From the NCBI RefSeq assembly GCF_009806555.1, contig NZ_VUOK01000040.1:124001-188000 (forward strand): a stretch of 64,000 bases of DNA, written 5' to 3'. This document shows positions 8,036 through 20,069 of the stretch, piece by piece. This stretch comes from Methylobacterium sp. 2A. Lineage in GTDB: Bacteria > Pseudomonadota > Alphaproteobacteria > Rhizobiales > Beijerinckiaceae. A program made the position numbers and the translations under genes. Position 1 is the stretch's first letter; each line of letters starts with the position of its first letter. The notes under the pieces were generated by a model that saw only the letters and a list, made by a program, of their open reading frames with translations, had not been told where the DNA came from and ran no database searches.

Positions 8036-9598
8036 TCATTCCGCAGCGGCATGCTGCGCATGCACGCGCACCGCATGGGCCGCGAGCTTGTTCAGCGCCG
8101 AGAGATACGCCTTCGCGGACGCGACCAGCGTGTCGGGGTCGGCACCGCGGGCGGTGACGCTGCGCTCGCCGTCCCGCAGTCGCACCGAGACCTCGGCCTG
8201 CGCGTCCGTGCCGCCGGTCACGGCGTGAACCTGATACAGCTCCAGCTGCGCCTGATGCGGAACCAGCGCCGAGATCGCGTTGAACACCGCGTCGACCGGC
8301 CCGTTGCCGTCCGCCTCCTCGATCCGGGTGCCGGTCTCGTCGGCGATGCGCAGGGTCGCGCGCTGCGGACCCCGGGTACCGGCGATCACCGACAGGGAGA
8401 CCAGCCGGATCCGATCGTGGGCCGTGGCGAGGTTCTCGTCCACCAGCGCCGCGATATCCTCGTCGTAGACGTGCTTCTTGCGGTCGGCCAGGGCCTTGAA
8501 CCGCTCGAACGCGTCCTGGAACTGGTTGTCCGACAGGTGCAGGCCGAGATCCTCCAGCTTGGAGCGGAACGCCGCCCGGCCGGAATGCTTGCCCATCACC
8601 AGGGAGGTCTTGGTCAGGCCGACCGAGGCCGGGGTCATGATCTCGTAGGTCTCGGCGTTCTTGAGCATGCCGTCCTGGTGGATGCCGCTCTCGTGCGCGA
8701 AGGCGTTGCGGCCGACGATCGCCTTGTTGAACTGCACCGGGAAGTTCGTGGCATGGCTCACGAGCTTCGAGGCGCGGGTCAGCATGGTCGATTCGACGCC
8801 GGTCTCGTAGGGCAGCACGTCGGCGCGGGTGCGCAACGCCATCACGATCTCTTCGAGCGCGGCATTGCCGGCCCGCTCGCCGATGCCGTTGATCGTGCAC
8901 TCGACCTGCCGGGCGCCGCCCTCGATGCCGGCGAGCGAATTGGCGATCGCCAGCCCCAGATCGTCGTGGCAATGGACCGAGAACACCGCCTTGTCGGCGT
9001 TCGGCACCCGTTCGCGGACGCTCGCGAACATGTCCCGGTACTCGGCGGGCGTGGCGTAGCCCACCGTGTCGGGCAGGTTGATCGTCGTGGCGCCGGCCTT
9101 GATGGCCGCCTCGACGCAGCGGCACAGGTAGTCGATCGGCGTGCGGGTCGCGTCCATGGCCGACCATTCCACGTCCTCCACGAGGTCGCGGGCCTGGGCC
9201 ACGGTCTTCAGGATGATCTCGACCACCTCGTCCTGGCTCTTGCGCATCTGGTGGGCGAGGTGGATCGGCGAGGTCGACACGAAGGTGTGGATCCGCGCGC
9301 GCTGGGCGTGCCGCACCGCCTCGCCGGCCCGGGCGATGTCGGCGGGGATCGCGCGGGCGAGGCCCGCGATGGTGGCGCGCTTGGTGCGCTTGGCGATCTC
9401 CGACACCGCCTCGAAATCGCCGATCGAGGCGATCGGGAAGCCGGCCTCGATGATGTCGACCCCCATCGTGTCGAGGAGTTCGGCCACCGCCAGCTTCTCG
9501 TCGAACGTCATGGTGGCGCCGGGGCATTGCTCGCCGTCGCGCAAGGTGGTGTCGAAGATCAGGATGCGGTCGCGGGCGTTGGTGCTGGTCGTGGTCAT
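8036..9598 (-). CDS. leuA: 2-isopropylmalate synthase
   Basis: LeuA condenses acetyl-CoA with 2-oxoisovalerate, the first committed step of leucine synthesis. The 520-aa product has the length of the bacterial enzyme. Residues 13-30 carry the family signature FDTTLRDGEQCPGATMT; VFSVHCHDDLGLAIANSL and the GIGERAGNAALEEIV motif form the metal and substrate site of the TIM barrel, and the C-terminal third is the leucine-sensing regulatory domain. The start at 9598 gives MTTTSTNARDRILIFDTTLR. The gene is divergent from leuB and preceded by a leucine-rich leader peptide and a terminator-like hairpin (separate entries), so expression is probably set by charged tRNA-Leu supply. Confidence 0.97.
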   Translation of the reverse strand: MTTTSTNARDRILIFDTTLRDGEQCPGATMTFDEKLAVAELLDTMGVDIIEAGFPIASIGDFEAVSEIAKRTKRATIAGLARAIPADIARAGEAVRHAQRARIHTFVSTSPIHLAHQMRKSQDEVVEIILKTVAQARDLVEDVEWSAMDATRTPIDYLCRCVEAAIKAGATTINLPDTVGYATPAEYRDMFASVRERVPNADKAVFSVHCHDDLGLAIANSLAGIEGGARQVECTINGIGERAGNAALEEIVMALRTRADVLPYETGVESTMLTRASKLVSHATNFPVQFNKAIVGRNAFAHESGIHQDGMLKNAETYEIMTPASVGLTKTSLVMGKHSGRAAFRSKLEDLGLHLSDNQFQDAFERFKALADRKKHVYDEDIAALVDENLATAHDRIRLVSLSVIAGTRGPQRATLRIADETGTRIEEADGNGPVDAVFNAISALVPHQAQLELYQVHAVTGGTDAQAEVSVRLRDGERSVTARGADPDTLVASAKAYLSALNKLAAHAVRVHAQHAAAE

Positions 9599-9673
9599 GG
9601 TCTTACCCTGTCGCGGGCCGCCCGGCGTATGGCGCGGCGCGGCGTGATGCCCAGGCGGGCGGGTTCGCGAATG

Positions 9674-9721
9674 AAAAAATCCCCTGAAGGCCCAGGCGCG
9701 CGCCCGGACGGCCCTCAGGGG
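9674..9721 (-). terminator. leuA attenuator (rho-independent terminator in the leader)
   Basis: Read on the minus strand, a 12-bp stem (CCCCTGAGGGCC pairing with GGCCTTCAGGGG, one G-U pair) with a GC-rich loop is followed by six U residues (TTTTTT at 9679-9674). It lies 75 bp before the leuA start codon and its upstream arm includes the stop codon of the leader peptide. This is the arrangement of a transcription attenuator: slow translation through the leucine codons would favour an alternative structure and let RNA polymerase reach leuA. Confidence 0.8.
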
Positions 9722-9825
9722 CGGGTAAGCAGAAGCGGAAGGCGAAGCCCGGCACGGCGCGCACGCGACCGCGGCGCCGTCGCGGCGGCCTTGTCGGTCT
9801 CGGTCGCTGAGCCGGCTCTGGCCAA
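9715..9825 (-). CDS. leuA leader peptide
   Basis: A 36-aa leader with a TTG start at 9825 behind GGGAGAG. Its end reads GLRLPLLLTRP, with five leucine codons (CTT CGC CTT CCG CTT CTG CTT) within seven codons at 9727-9747. The stop codon falls in the first arm of the attenuator hairpin. Such a run of regulatory codons just before a terminator is the classic sign of ribosome-mediated attenuation. The exact start is less sure: an ATG at 9930 in the same frame would give 71 residues. Confidence 0.75.
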   Translation of the reverse strand: MARAGSATETDKAAATAPRSRARRAGLRLPLLLTRP

Positions 9826-10001
9826 GGCTCGTCTCTCCCGGGTCGGGCGCGGACGGCATGGAGCGGCATCCGCGCGATGGGCGGCAGAGGTAGCGCCGGA
9901 GCGCTGGAAACACAAGGGCGCCAGACACAAGGGCGCCTTGCCAATGGCCGGTTGCCCTCGATAAAGCCCGCCGGCACGTCGAGAGAACCCGCGAGACCGT
10001 C

Positions 10002-11111
10002 ATGGCGACCTACAAGCTCCTGCTCCTGCCCGGCGACGGGATCGGCCCGGAGGTCGCTGGGGGCATGCAGGTGGTGCTGGACGCCCTCAAGGAGACCGGC
10101 CTCGCGACCTTCGAGACCGAGACCGACCTCGTCGGCGGCTGCGCCCTCGACGCGCATGGCGTTCCCCTCGCCGACGCGACCCTGGAGCGCGCCAAGGCGG
10201 CGGACGCGATCCTGCTGGGCGCGGTCGGCGGCCCGAAATGGGCGGGCGTTCCCTACGAGAATCGCCCCGAGGCCGGCCTGCTGCGCCTCCGGAAGGACCT
10301 CGACCTCTTCGCCAACCTGCGCCCGGCGATCTGCTACCCGGCGCTGGCCGAGGCCTCGGCGCTGAAGCGCGAACTGGTCGAGGGCCTGGACATCATGATC
10401 GTCCGGGAACTGACCGGCGGTGTCTATTTCGGCGAGCCGAAGGAGATCACCACGCTCCCGGACGGCTCGAAGCGCGCGGTCGACACCCAGGTCTACACGA
10501 CCGGCGAGATCGAGCGGATCGCCCGGGTCGCCTTCGACCTCGCGGCCAAGCGCTCGGGCCGGGTCGCCTCCGCCGAGAAGCACAACGTGATGAAGTCCGG
10601 CGTCCTCTGGAAGGAGGTCGTCACCCAGCTCCACGCCGAGCATTATGCCGACATCCAGCTCGAGCACATCCTGGCCGACAATTGCGCCATGCAGCTCGTG
10701 CGCCGGCCCAAGCAGTTCGACGTGCTGGTGACCGACAACCTGTTCGGCGACGTGCTCTCCGACCTCGCCGCGATGCTCACCGGGTCGCTCGGCATGCTGC
10801 CCTCGGCCTCGTTGGGCGCGGTCGACGACAGCGGCCTGCGCCGGGCGCTCTACGAGCCGTGCCACGGCTCGGCGCCGGACATCGCCGGCCAGGACAAGGC
10901 CAACCCGATCGCCATGATCGGCTCCCTGACCATGTGCCTGCGCTACTCCTTCGGCCTGGGTGATGCGGCGGACGCCCTCGACGGCGCCATCACGGACGCG
11001 CTCGCGGCCGGCGCGCGCACGGCCGACATCGCCGGCGCGGGCACGAACCCGATGGGCACCCGCGCCATGGCGTCGGCCGTGGCCGATGCCCTGAAGGCCC
11101 GCGCGGCCTGA
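10002..11111 (+). CDS. leuB: 3-isopropylmalate dehydrogenase
   Basis: LeuB oxidises and decarboxylates 3-isopropylmalate with NAD to 2-oxoisocaproate in leucine synthesis. The 369-aa protein has the usual length; LLLPGDGIGPEV opens the fold, ELTGGVYFGEP and the VTDNLFGDVLSDLAAML loop supply substrate and metal contacts, and EPCHGSAPDIAGQDKANPIA forms the NAD-binding region. ATG at 10002. It is divergent from leuA across about 400 bp that hold the leuA leader and a tandem 13-bp repeat (9910-9937), so the two genes may share control elements. leuCD are not in the window. Confidence 0.97.
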   Translation: MATYKLLLLPGDGIGPEVAGGMQVVLDALKETGLATFETETDLVGGCALDAHGVPLADATLERAKAADAILLGAVGGPKWAGVPYENRPEAGLLRLRKDLDLFANLRPAICYPALAEASALKRELVEGLDIMIVRELTGGVYFGEPKEITTLPDGSKRAVDTQVYTTGEIERIARVAFDLAAKRSGRVASAEKHNVMKSGVLWKEVVTQLHAEHYADIQLEHILADNCAMQLVRRPKQFDVLVTDNLFGDVLSDLAAMLTGSLGMLPSASLGAVDDSGLRRALYEPCHGSAPDIAGQDKANPIAMIGSLTMCLRYSFGLGDAADALDGAITDALAAGARTADIAGAGTNPMGTRAMASAVADALKARAA

Positions 11112-11217
11112 TCGTCCTGAGACAGGGGCCGGGGGATCACCGGCACGCGCGTGTTTCGACGCATGGCGGAGTGCCGCGCGCTTCGCTAAGACGCGGCCAT
11201 CGAGAAGCGGGAGCGTC

Positions 11218-12003
11218 ATGAAGGTCGAAGACGGGGCGTCCGAGCGCGCGAGCGCGGATTTCGGATTCGAGCGCGTGGCGCTCGACGAGAAGCAAGGGCG
11301 CGTCGATAGCGTCTTCCACTCGGTGGCCCGGCGCTACGACATCATGAACGACCTGATGTCGGCGGGCCTGCACCGGGCCTGGAAGGCGCAGCTCGTCTCG
11401 ATGCTGCGGCCGCCGCAGACTCGGGCCTTCGCGCATCTCGACGTGGCCGGCGGCACCGGCGACGTGGCGTTCCGGGTCCTGGCGGCCGGCGGCCCACGCA
11501 CGCGTGTGACGGTGCTCGACATCAACGAGTCGATGCTGCGCGTCGGCGCCGAGCGGGCGCGGGAGCGCAAACTGGACGAGGCTGGCGACCGGATCGCCTT
11601 CGTGACCGGCAATGCCGAGAGCCTGCCGCTGCCGGATGCCGCCTTCGACGCCTACACGATCGCCTTCGGCATCCGGAACGTGCCGCGGATCGAGGTGGCT
11701 TTGGCCGAGGCGCGGCGCGTGCTGAAGCCGGGCGGCCGCTTCCTCTGCCTCGAATTCTCGGCCGTCGACATCCCGCTCCTCGACCGGATCTACGACGCCT
11801 ACTCGTTCAACGTGATCCCCCGGATCGGCGCGCGGGTGGCGGGGGACGCCGATTCCTACCGCTACCTCGTCGAATCGATCCGCAAGTTCCCGACGCGGGG
11901 CGCCTTCGCCGGCATGATCGAGCGCGCCGGCTTCCGCCACGTCACCGACCGGCCGCTCTCGGGCGGGATCGTGGCGATCCATTCGGGCTGGAAGGTCTCC
12001 TGA
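11218..12003 (+). CDS. ubiE: Ubiquinone biosynthesis C-methyltransferase UbiE
   Basis: UbiE methylates the demethyl-quinone ring with SAM in ubiquinone (and menaquinone) synthesis. The 261-aa protein shows VFHSVARRYDIMNDLMSAGL near residue 40, LDVAGGTGDVAFRVL as the SAM-binding motif I, FGIRNVPRIEVALAEARRVL and GGRFLCLEFSAV, all diagnostic of UbiE/COQ5. It starts at ATG 11218 behind GGGAGCG. ubiB follows after a 205-bp spacer containing a palindromic repeat element; ubiE-ubiB pairing is widespread in proteobacteria. Confidence 0.96.
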   Translation: MKVEDGASERASADFGFERVALDEKQGRVDSVFHSVARRYDIMNDLMSAGLHRAWKAQLVSMLRPPQTRAFAHLDVAGGTGDVAFRVLAAGGPRTRVTVLDINESMLRVGAERARERKLDEAGDRIAFVTGNAESLPLPDAAFDAYTIAFGIRNVPRIEVALAEARRVLKPGGRFLCLEFSAVDIPLLDRIYDAYSFNVIPRIGARVAGDADSYRYLVESIRKFPTRGAFAGMIERAGFRHVTDRPLSGGIVAIHSGWKVS

Positions 12004-12026
12004 TCTTGGCCCAGATCCGCGAAGTT

Positions 12027-12200
12027 CCTCCCCCCTCTGCGGGGGAGGGTACCCTGCGCAGCACGGGGGGAGCGGGGAGCGACGACGCGGAGGGAGGCAT
12101 TGGCCTCCATGAAGGTCGCGCCACTTTCGGGAGCGGGGTCCCCCTCTTCCGACCCTCGCTGAAGCGAGGTCCACCCTCCCCCGCAGAGGGCGGAGGGGGA
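12027..12200. repeat. Intergenic palindromic repeat element between ubiE and ubiB
   Basis: The stretch is bounded by inverted copies of a motif: CCTCCCCCCTCTGCGGGGGA at 12027 and its mirror image CTCCCCCGCAGAGGGCGGAG near 12176-12195. A smaller hairpin (CCTCGCTGAAGCGAGG) lies inside. A related element is found at 40576-40700. It does not look coding. It resembles dispersed REP- or MITE-like units that occupy intergenic regions of related genomes. It could form an RNA structure in the ubiE-ubiB transcript. Confidence 0.7.
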
Positions 12201-12208
12201 CTGCGCCC

Positions 12209-13771
12209 ATGATCAGCGCCGTCATCAATCTCTTCCGCGGCGCCCGGGTCGGCTTCGTGCTGGCCCGCGAGGGGGCGCTCGCTTTCGCGGATCCCTCGGA
12301 ACTGCCCCCGCACCTGCGCCTCGCCCTGAGGATCGGCCGGTCCCTGGAGCGGCCCGGCCTCGATGACGGCGCCGCCCGGCTGTCGGCGGCGATGACACGC
12401 CTCGGCCCGTCCTACGTGAAGTTCGGCCAGTTCCTGGCGACCCGGCCCGACATCGTCGGGATGCGGGCCGCCTTCGATCTGGAAAAGCTGCAGGACCGGG
12501 TCCCGCCCTTCCCGCAGGAGACGGCCCTGCGCGTCGTGGAGGGCGCCCTCGGCAAGCCGGTCAACCAGCTGTTCGTGTCCTTCAGCGAGCCGATCGCGGC
12601 CGCCTCGATCGCCCAGGTCCACAAGGCGGTGGTGCAGGATGCCGACGGCACGCAGCGCATGCTCGCCGTCAAGGTGATGCGGCCCGGGGTGCGCGAACGC
12701 TTCATGCGCGACCTTGAGGTCATGCGCTTCATGGCGCGGGTGGTGCACGCCCTGTCGCCGCAGGCGGAGCGACTTCGGCCCCGCGAGGTCGTGGAGATCC
12801 TGGCCCGCTCCGTCCTCATGGAGATGGATTTCCGCCTGGAGGCGGCCGCGGCCTCGGAAATCGCGGAGAACACCAAGGACGACCCCGATTTCCGCGTGCC
12901 CAGGCCCGAATGGGAGCTGACCGCCCGCGAGGTGCTCTCGGCGGAATGGATCGAGGGGACGCGCCTGCACAGCGCCGCCGAACTCGCCGCGAAGGGCCAC
13001 GATCCGCAGGCGATCGGCCGGACGGTGATCCAGAGCTTCCTGCGGCAGGCGATCCGCGACGGGTTCTTCCACGCCGACATGCACCAGGGGAACCTGCTGG
13101 TCGATGCCGAGGGCCGTCTGGTGGCGGTCGATTTCGGCATCATGGGGCGGCTCGGCCCGAACGAGCGCCGGTTCCTCGCCGAAATCCTGCTCGGCTTCAT
13201 CCTGCGCGACTACCGCCGTGTGGCGAAGGTGCATTTCGAGGCCGGCTACGTGCCGGCCCACCATTCCGTCGAGGATTTCGCGCAGGCGATCCGGGCGATC
13301 GGCGAGCCGATCCACCAGCGCCGGGCCGACGAGATCTCGATGGCGAAGGTGCTGACGCTCCTCTTCGACGTCACGGCCCTGTTCGACATGAGCACCCGGA
13401 CCGAACTGGTGATGCTCCAGAAAACCATGGTGGTGGTGGAGGGCGTCGCCCGCTCCCTCGATCCGCGGCTCGACATGTGGACCACCGCCGAGCCGGTGGT
13501 GCGGGCCTGGATCGCCCGCAACATGGGACCGGTCGGCCGGGCGCAGAGCGGCCTGGAGGCTTTGCGGGTCGTCACCGACTTCGTCGGCGATGTCCCCGAC
13601 CTCGCGATGCGTCTGAAGCGCGTGCTGATCCGCCTCGACGAGGCCGGCACCGGCGATGCGCGGCGGCTCGAACGGTTCGCCCGGAACGAGCGCCTGCGGG
13701 CGATCTGGTCGACGCTCGCCCTCTGGGGCATCGCCATCGGCGCGCTGGCGCTGGCGTTCCGGGGTTTCTGA
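12209..13771 (+). CDS. ubiB: Ubiquinone biosynthesis atypical kinase UbiB
   Basis: UbiB/COQ8 is an ABC1-family atypical kinase-like ATPase that supports the membrane ubiquinone biosynthesis complex. The 520-aa sequence contains the KxGQ motif (SYVKFGQFLATRPDI, residues about 69-83), the alanine-rich loop AAASIAQVH in place of a P-loop, HADMHQGNLLVD and VAVDFGIMGRL (the DFG-like metal site). A C-terminal hydrophobic segment (LALWGIAIGALALAFRGF) is the usual membrane anchor. The ATG at 12209 lies directly after the repeat element that separates it from ubiE. It ends five bases before the convergent kinase gene. Confidence 0.96.
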   Translation: MISAVINLFRGARVGFVLAREGALAFADPSELPPHLRLALRIGRSLERPGLDDGAARLSAAMTRLGPSYVKFGQFLATRPDIVGMRAAFDLEKLQDRVPPFPQETALRVVEGALGKPVNQLFVSFSEPIAAASIAQVHKAVVQDADGTQRMLAVKVMRPGVRERFMRDLEVMRFMARVVHALSPQAERLRPREVVEILARSVLMEMDFRLEAAAASEIAENTKDDPDFRVPRPEWELTAREVLSAEWIEGTRLHSAAELAAKGHDPQAIGRTVIQSFLRQAIRDGFFHADMHQGNLLVDAEGRLVAVDFGIMGRLGPNERRFLAEILLGFILRDYRRVAKVHFEAGYVPAHHSVEDFAQAIRAIGEPIHQRRADEISMAKVLTLLFDVTALFDMSTRTELVMLQKTMVVVEGVARSLDPRLDMWTTAEPVVRAWIARNMGPVGRAQSGLEALRVVTDFVGDVPDLAMRLKRVLIRLDEAGTGDARRLERFARNERLRAIWSTLALWGIAIGALALAFRGF

Positions 13772-13776
13772 GCCGG

Positions 13777-16733
<2,957 letters not shown>

Positions 16734-16737
<4 letters not shown>

Positions 16738-17966
16738 GTCTCGACCAGTCCCGTGCTCGCGCCGGACGCTTCCGAATCGGGTTTGCCGTGCGGCAGGGCG
16801 AGGTATTCCCGCGAGCGCATCTCGATCAGGCGGGAGACGGTCCGGTCGAACTCGAAGGCCTCCCGTCCGGTCTCGGCGGTGTAGAGGTCCTGCGCCTCGG
16901 CCTCCGCCGAGGCCACGAGCTTCACGTGCCGGTCGTAGAGCGTGTCGATCAGCGTGATGAAGCGCTTGGCCTCGTTGCGCTCGGCCTCGGCCATGACCGG
17001 GATGCCGTCGAGGATGATCGTGTGGAAGGCGCGGGCCAGCGCCATGTAGTCGGAGGCGCCGAGCGGCTGCCGGCAGAGATCGTCGAACCCGAACCGCGCC
17101 ACGCCGCCCGCCGCCTCGGGGATGGCGACATCCCGCCCGTGGACCGTGATGGTCGCCGGCTGGCCCTTCGCCCTGCCGGTCAGCCCCTTGAAGGCGGCAT
17201 CGAGGGCGGCGCGGGCCTCGGGTCCGGCCGGCACATGGTACACCGCCGCCCCGCCGAGCTTCTCCAGCCGGAAGTCGGTGCGCGAATCGAGGCGCAGCAC
17301 CTCGACCCGCTCCTTCAGCGTCTGGATGAAGGGCAGGAACAGGGCGCGGTTGAGCCCGCCTTCGTAGAGCCGGTCCGGCTCGACGTTCGAGGTCGCCACC
17401 ACGGTCACGCCGCGCCGGAACAGGTGTCCGAACAGGCGGCCGAGGATCATCGCGTCGGCGATGTCGGTGACCGTGAACTCGTCGAAGCACAGGAGCGTCG
17501 CCTCGTCGGCGAGCTGGTCGGCCACCGGGCCGATCGGGTCGTCGCCCTTGACGGTGCCGGCCTTCAGGGCCTGCCGATAGGCGTGGATGCGCTCATGGGC
17601 GTCGGCCATGAAACCGTGGAAGTGGACCCGCCGCTTCGGCTCGGGCGCGGCCTCATGGAACAGGTCCATCAGCATGGTCTTTCCGCGCCCGACCGAGCCC
17701 CAGATGTAGAGTCCCTTGGGCGTCTCGGCCTCGTCCTTCCGCCGGAACAGCCAGCCCAATGCACTGGTCTTGCTGGCGCGCTTGCGGCGCTGGAGATCCT
17801 GGATCAACCGGTCGAGGCCACGGACGAGGCGGGCCTGAGCCGGATCCCGCTCGATCGCACCGGTGGTGACGAGGGTTTCGTAACGCTCGTGGACCGGCCC
17901 CGGCGAAACGGCGCCGACGCGCGCCTCCGGCGATGGCGTGGTGTGCAGGCCGGATCTTTGGTTCAC
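16734..17966 (-). CDS. zapE: Cell division protein ZapE (AFG1-family ATPase)
   Basis: ZapE is a P-loop ATPase of the AFG1 family; the E. coli protein binds FtsZ and the mitochondrial one aids respiratory complex turnover. Visible motifs: RYETLVTTGAIERDPAQ at the start of the conserved region, Walker A in WGSVGRGKTMLMDLFHEA, Walker B as ATLLCFDEFTVTDIADAMIL, and VVATSNVEPDRLYEGGLNR as sensor 1. The length (410 aa) fits the family. GTG at 17966 was chosen for the GAGGGA upstream; an ATG at 18020 in frame lacks a binding site. It is the first gene of a two-gene unit with the sensor kinase. Confidence 0.92.
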
Positions 17967-18261
17967 GCCGCTGGTCCCTCGCCGCTCGCCGTGGCGCCGC
18001 CCCGGCACCCGCGCCCGCATGGAAACACGACGGCCCGCGCCATTTCCCTGTGCCGGGGAAGACCAACCTGAATCAAGTCCACGCCCCGCGTCCGGAGATC
18101 ACACGGTGCCGTCCGTCACGTCGGCGCATGGCAGGCGCGCGCGGCGTCGTTTCACGGTTCTGCTGCATTGCACAACGAACCTCGGAATGCGACATCAGCC
18201 GCTGCTCTCGGGAGGGACGTCCGGAATTTCTGCGCGCGAGCGCTCAGACCGGAGACCCAAC

Positions 18262-18855
18262 ATGGCCGTTTTAGCGCGTGACGAACCGACCCGTACCGTT
18301 CGACGGTTGTGGCGGGCGGACCGCGACGCGGTTCTCGACTACTTTCTCCGCCTCGATCCCGAAACCCGGGCGAGCCGCTTCATGGGCAATGTGAGCGAGG
18401 CCGGCGTACGGGCCTATGCCGCACAGGCCGTCACGGCGGACGGCATCATGTACGGCGCCTTCGTGGATGGCGTGCTGCGCGGGCTCGGCGAGCTCCGGCC
18501 GATGGGGCCGTGTCCGTCGCGCTATGTCCTGGGCCCGCGGGCCGAGGCGGCCTTCGCGGTGGAGCGGGCATTTCGTCGCCGCGGCCTCGGGGCCGACCTG
18601 TTCGCGCGGATCGCCCGGGCGGCACGCCACCGCGGTGTCGTCGACCTGCACGTGCGCTGTCTGTCCGGGAACGGGCCGATGCTCCGGCTGGCGGCAAAGC
18701 ACGGGGCGGCGCTCCAGTATGCGGGCAGCGAGATCGACGCGGCCCTCCATCTCGAGCGGCCGACGCCGTTCTCGCTCTGGTACGAGGGCATCGCCGAGGC
18801 GTTCGATTTCAGCCTCGCGGTCGGCTTCCCGAGCCGGTCCGGCACCGCGGCCTGA
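18262..18855 (+). CDS. GNAT-family N-acetyltransferase
   Basis: A 197-aa GNAT enzyme, which transfers an acetyl group from CoA to an amine. The acetyl-CoA-binding motif A is visible as VERAFRRRGLGADLFARIAR (R-R-x-G-x-G/A), and the N-terminal DAVLDYFLRLDPETRASRFM segment resembles the acetyltransferases found alone or fused to acyl-CoA synthetase-like domains. The ATG at 18262 follows GGAGA. It is divergent from zapE and convergent with the ComF-like gene. The substrate is unknown. Confidence 0.85.
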   Translation: MAVLARDEPTRTVRRLWRADRDAVLDYFLRLDPETRASRFMGNVSEAGVRAYAAQAVTADGIMYGAFVDGVLRGLGELRPMGPCPSRYVLGPRAEAAFAVERAFRRRGLGADLFARIARAARHRGVVDLHVRCLSGNGPMLRLAAKHGAALQYAGSEIDAALHLERPTPFSLWYEGIAEAFDFSLAVGFPSRSGTAA

Positions 18856-18866
18856 AGCGGCGGCGC

Positions 18867-19628
18867 TCAGCCGACCGTATCCCCCACCAGCGCGAAGGTC
18901 AGCAGATCGACGGAGGCCGCCCCGCCGCGCAGGAGCGCACGCGCGGCGGCGTTGCCGGTGGCGCCGGTGGTCGTGACGTCATCGACCAGGAGAACCCGGC
19001 GTCCGCGGATCCGATGGGCCTCGGCGGCCGGCACCCGGAAGGCGCCGCTCAGATTCTCGGCCCGGGCCGCCCGGCTCAGCCCGACCTGTGAGCGCGTCGC
19101 CCGAACCCGTTCCAACGCGGCCGGCGCGAACGGAAGCGCTGCGTCCGCGGCGATCGCCCGGCCCAGCAGGGCGGCTTGATTGAAGCGGCGGCGCCAGAGG
19201 CGGGCGCGATGGAGCGGAACCGGCACGAGGCACTCGGCCTCGGCGATCAGGGTCCGCCCGCTCGCCGCCATCATCCGGGCCATGACCCTGGCGAGGTCGA
19301 GGCGATCCTCGTACTTGAGACGGTGCACCAGGCGGCGCGCCACCCCGTCGTAGAGGGCTACGGCCCGGCAGCGGCCGAACACCGGCGGATCGGCGATGGC
19401 CCGGGGTGAGAGCAGCGGCCCCACTCCGAGATCCACCGCGAAGGGCGTTCCGTAGCGCTGGCAGACCGGCTCCTCGATGAGGCGCAGGCCGGACCAGCAG
19501 CCCGGACAGAGGGCGCCGGGATCCGCCGTCGCCGCGCCGCAGCCCGAGCAGGTCGGGGGGTAGATCAACGACAGGGCCCCGCGCGGTATCCCGCGCAGGG
19601 CCGCGGCGACCGCCTGGATCGCCGTCAT
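18867..19628 (-). CDS. ComF family phosphoribosyltransferase-like protein
   Basis: A 253-aa member of the ComF family. The N-terminal part has a zinc-ribbon-like CSGCGAATADPGALCPGC, the centre has the LKYEDRLDLARVMARMM segment, and the C-terminal phosphoribosyltransferase domain carries the PRPP loop VLLVDDVTTTGATGNAAARA. ComF proteins take part in DNA uptake in competent bacteria, and homologues occur widely in non-competent ones with an uncertain role. ATG at 19628 gives MTAIQAVAAALRG. It stands between two unrelated genes. Confidence 0.9.
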   Translation of the reverse strand: MTAIQAVAAALRGIPRGALSLIYPPTCSGCGAATADPGALCPGCWSGLRLIEEPVCQRYGTPFAVDLGVGPLLSPRAIADPPVFGRCRAVALYDGVARRLVHRLKYEDRLDLARVMARMMAASGRTLIAEAECLVPVPLHRARLWRRRFNQAALLGRAIAADAALPFAPAALERVRATRSQVGLSRAARAENLSGAFRVPAAEAHRIRGRRVLLVDDVTTTGATGNAAARALLRGGAASVDLLTFALVGDTVG

Positions 19629-19656
19629 CTCGACCGCCGCCTCGGTCAGCCGGGGC

Positions 19657-19902
19657 TTACTGGGCCGAGACGGGCCGCGCCTGCGGCGCCATCTGTTGCT
19701 GGTCCATCTGGCGGGCGCGGGCATTCGCCCGGTGGCGGCCGATGGCGCAGCCGGCAGCGGCGCCGACCAGGCCGTGATGACCGGCGTAGTGGCCGGCGAT
19801 GCCGCCGACGATCGCGCCCTTGATGCAGCCCCTGGCCTCGGCGCCGCCTGCGGCGGTGAGGGCGGCAAGGGCGACGGCGACTCCGACGAGGGTGCGCTTC
19901 AT
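19657..19902 (-). CDS. Small secreted glycine-zipper protein
   Basis: An 81-aa protein with a signal peptide (MKRTLVGVAVALAALTAAGG, processed near EARG) and a short glycine-rich hydrophobic stretch, GAIVGGIAGHYAGHHGLVGA, then AAAGCAIGRHRANARA. The G-x-x-x-G spacing is that of glycine-zipper proteins that associate with membranes. Two cysteines are present. Related small proteins are common in Methylobacterium; their function is unknown. Confidence 0.8.
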   Translation of the reverse strand: MKRTLVGVAVALAALTAAGGAEARGCIKGAIVGGIAGHYAGHHGLVGAAAGCAIGRHRANARARQMDQQQMAPQARPVSAQ

Positions 19903-20069
19903 GGTGGATTCTCCCGATCAATCTCGGCCATACGGCCAGCTGCAGCAGGAACAGTGCGGCCGACGAGTCGTTCCACCGTTCGGCAGCTCCTCACGAACCC
20001 GTGCGTCTTGCGCAGCATCTTGCGTTCGGGGTGCTGGCGGGAAGCTGGCTCGCACGCCATCTGCGCAGG

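Noticed and set aside
9911..9937. CRISPR-like array from the tandem repeat
   Set aside because: Only two 13-bp copies 15 bp apart, no spacers and no cas genes anywhere in the window.
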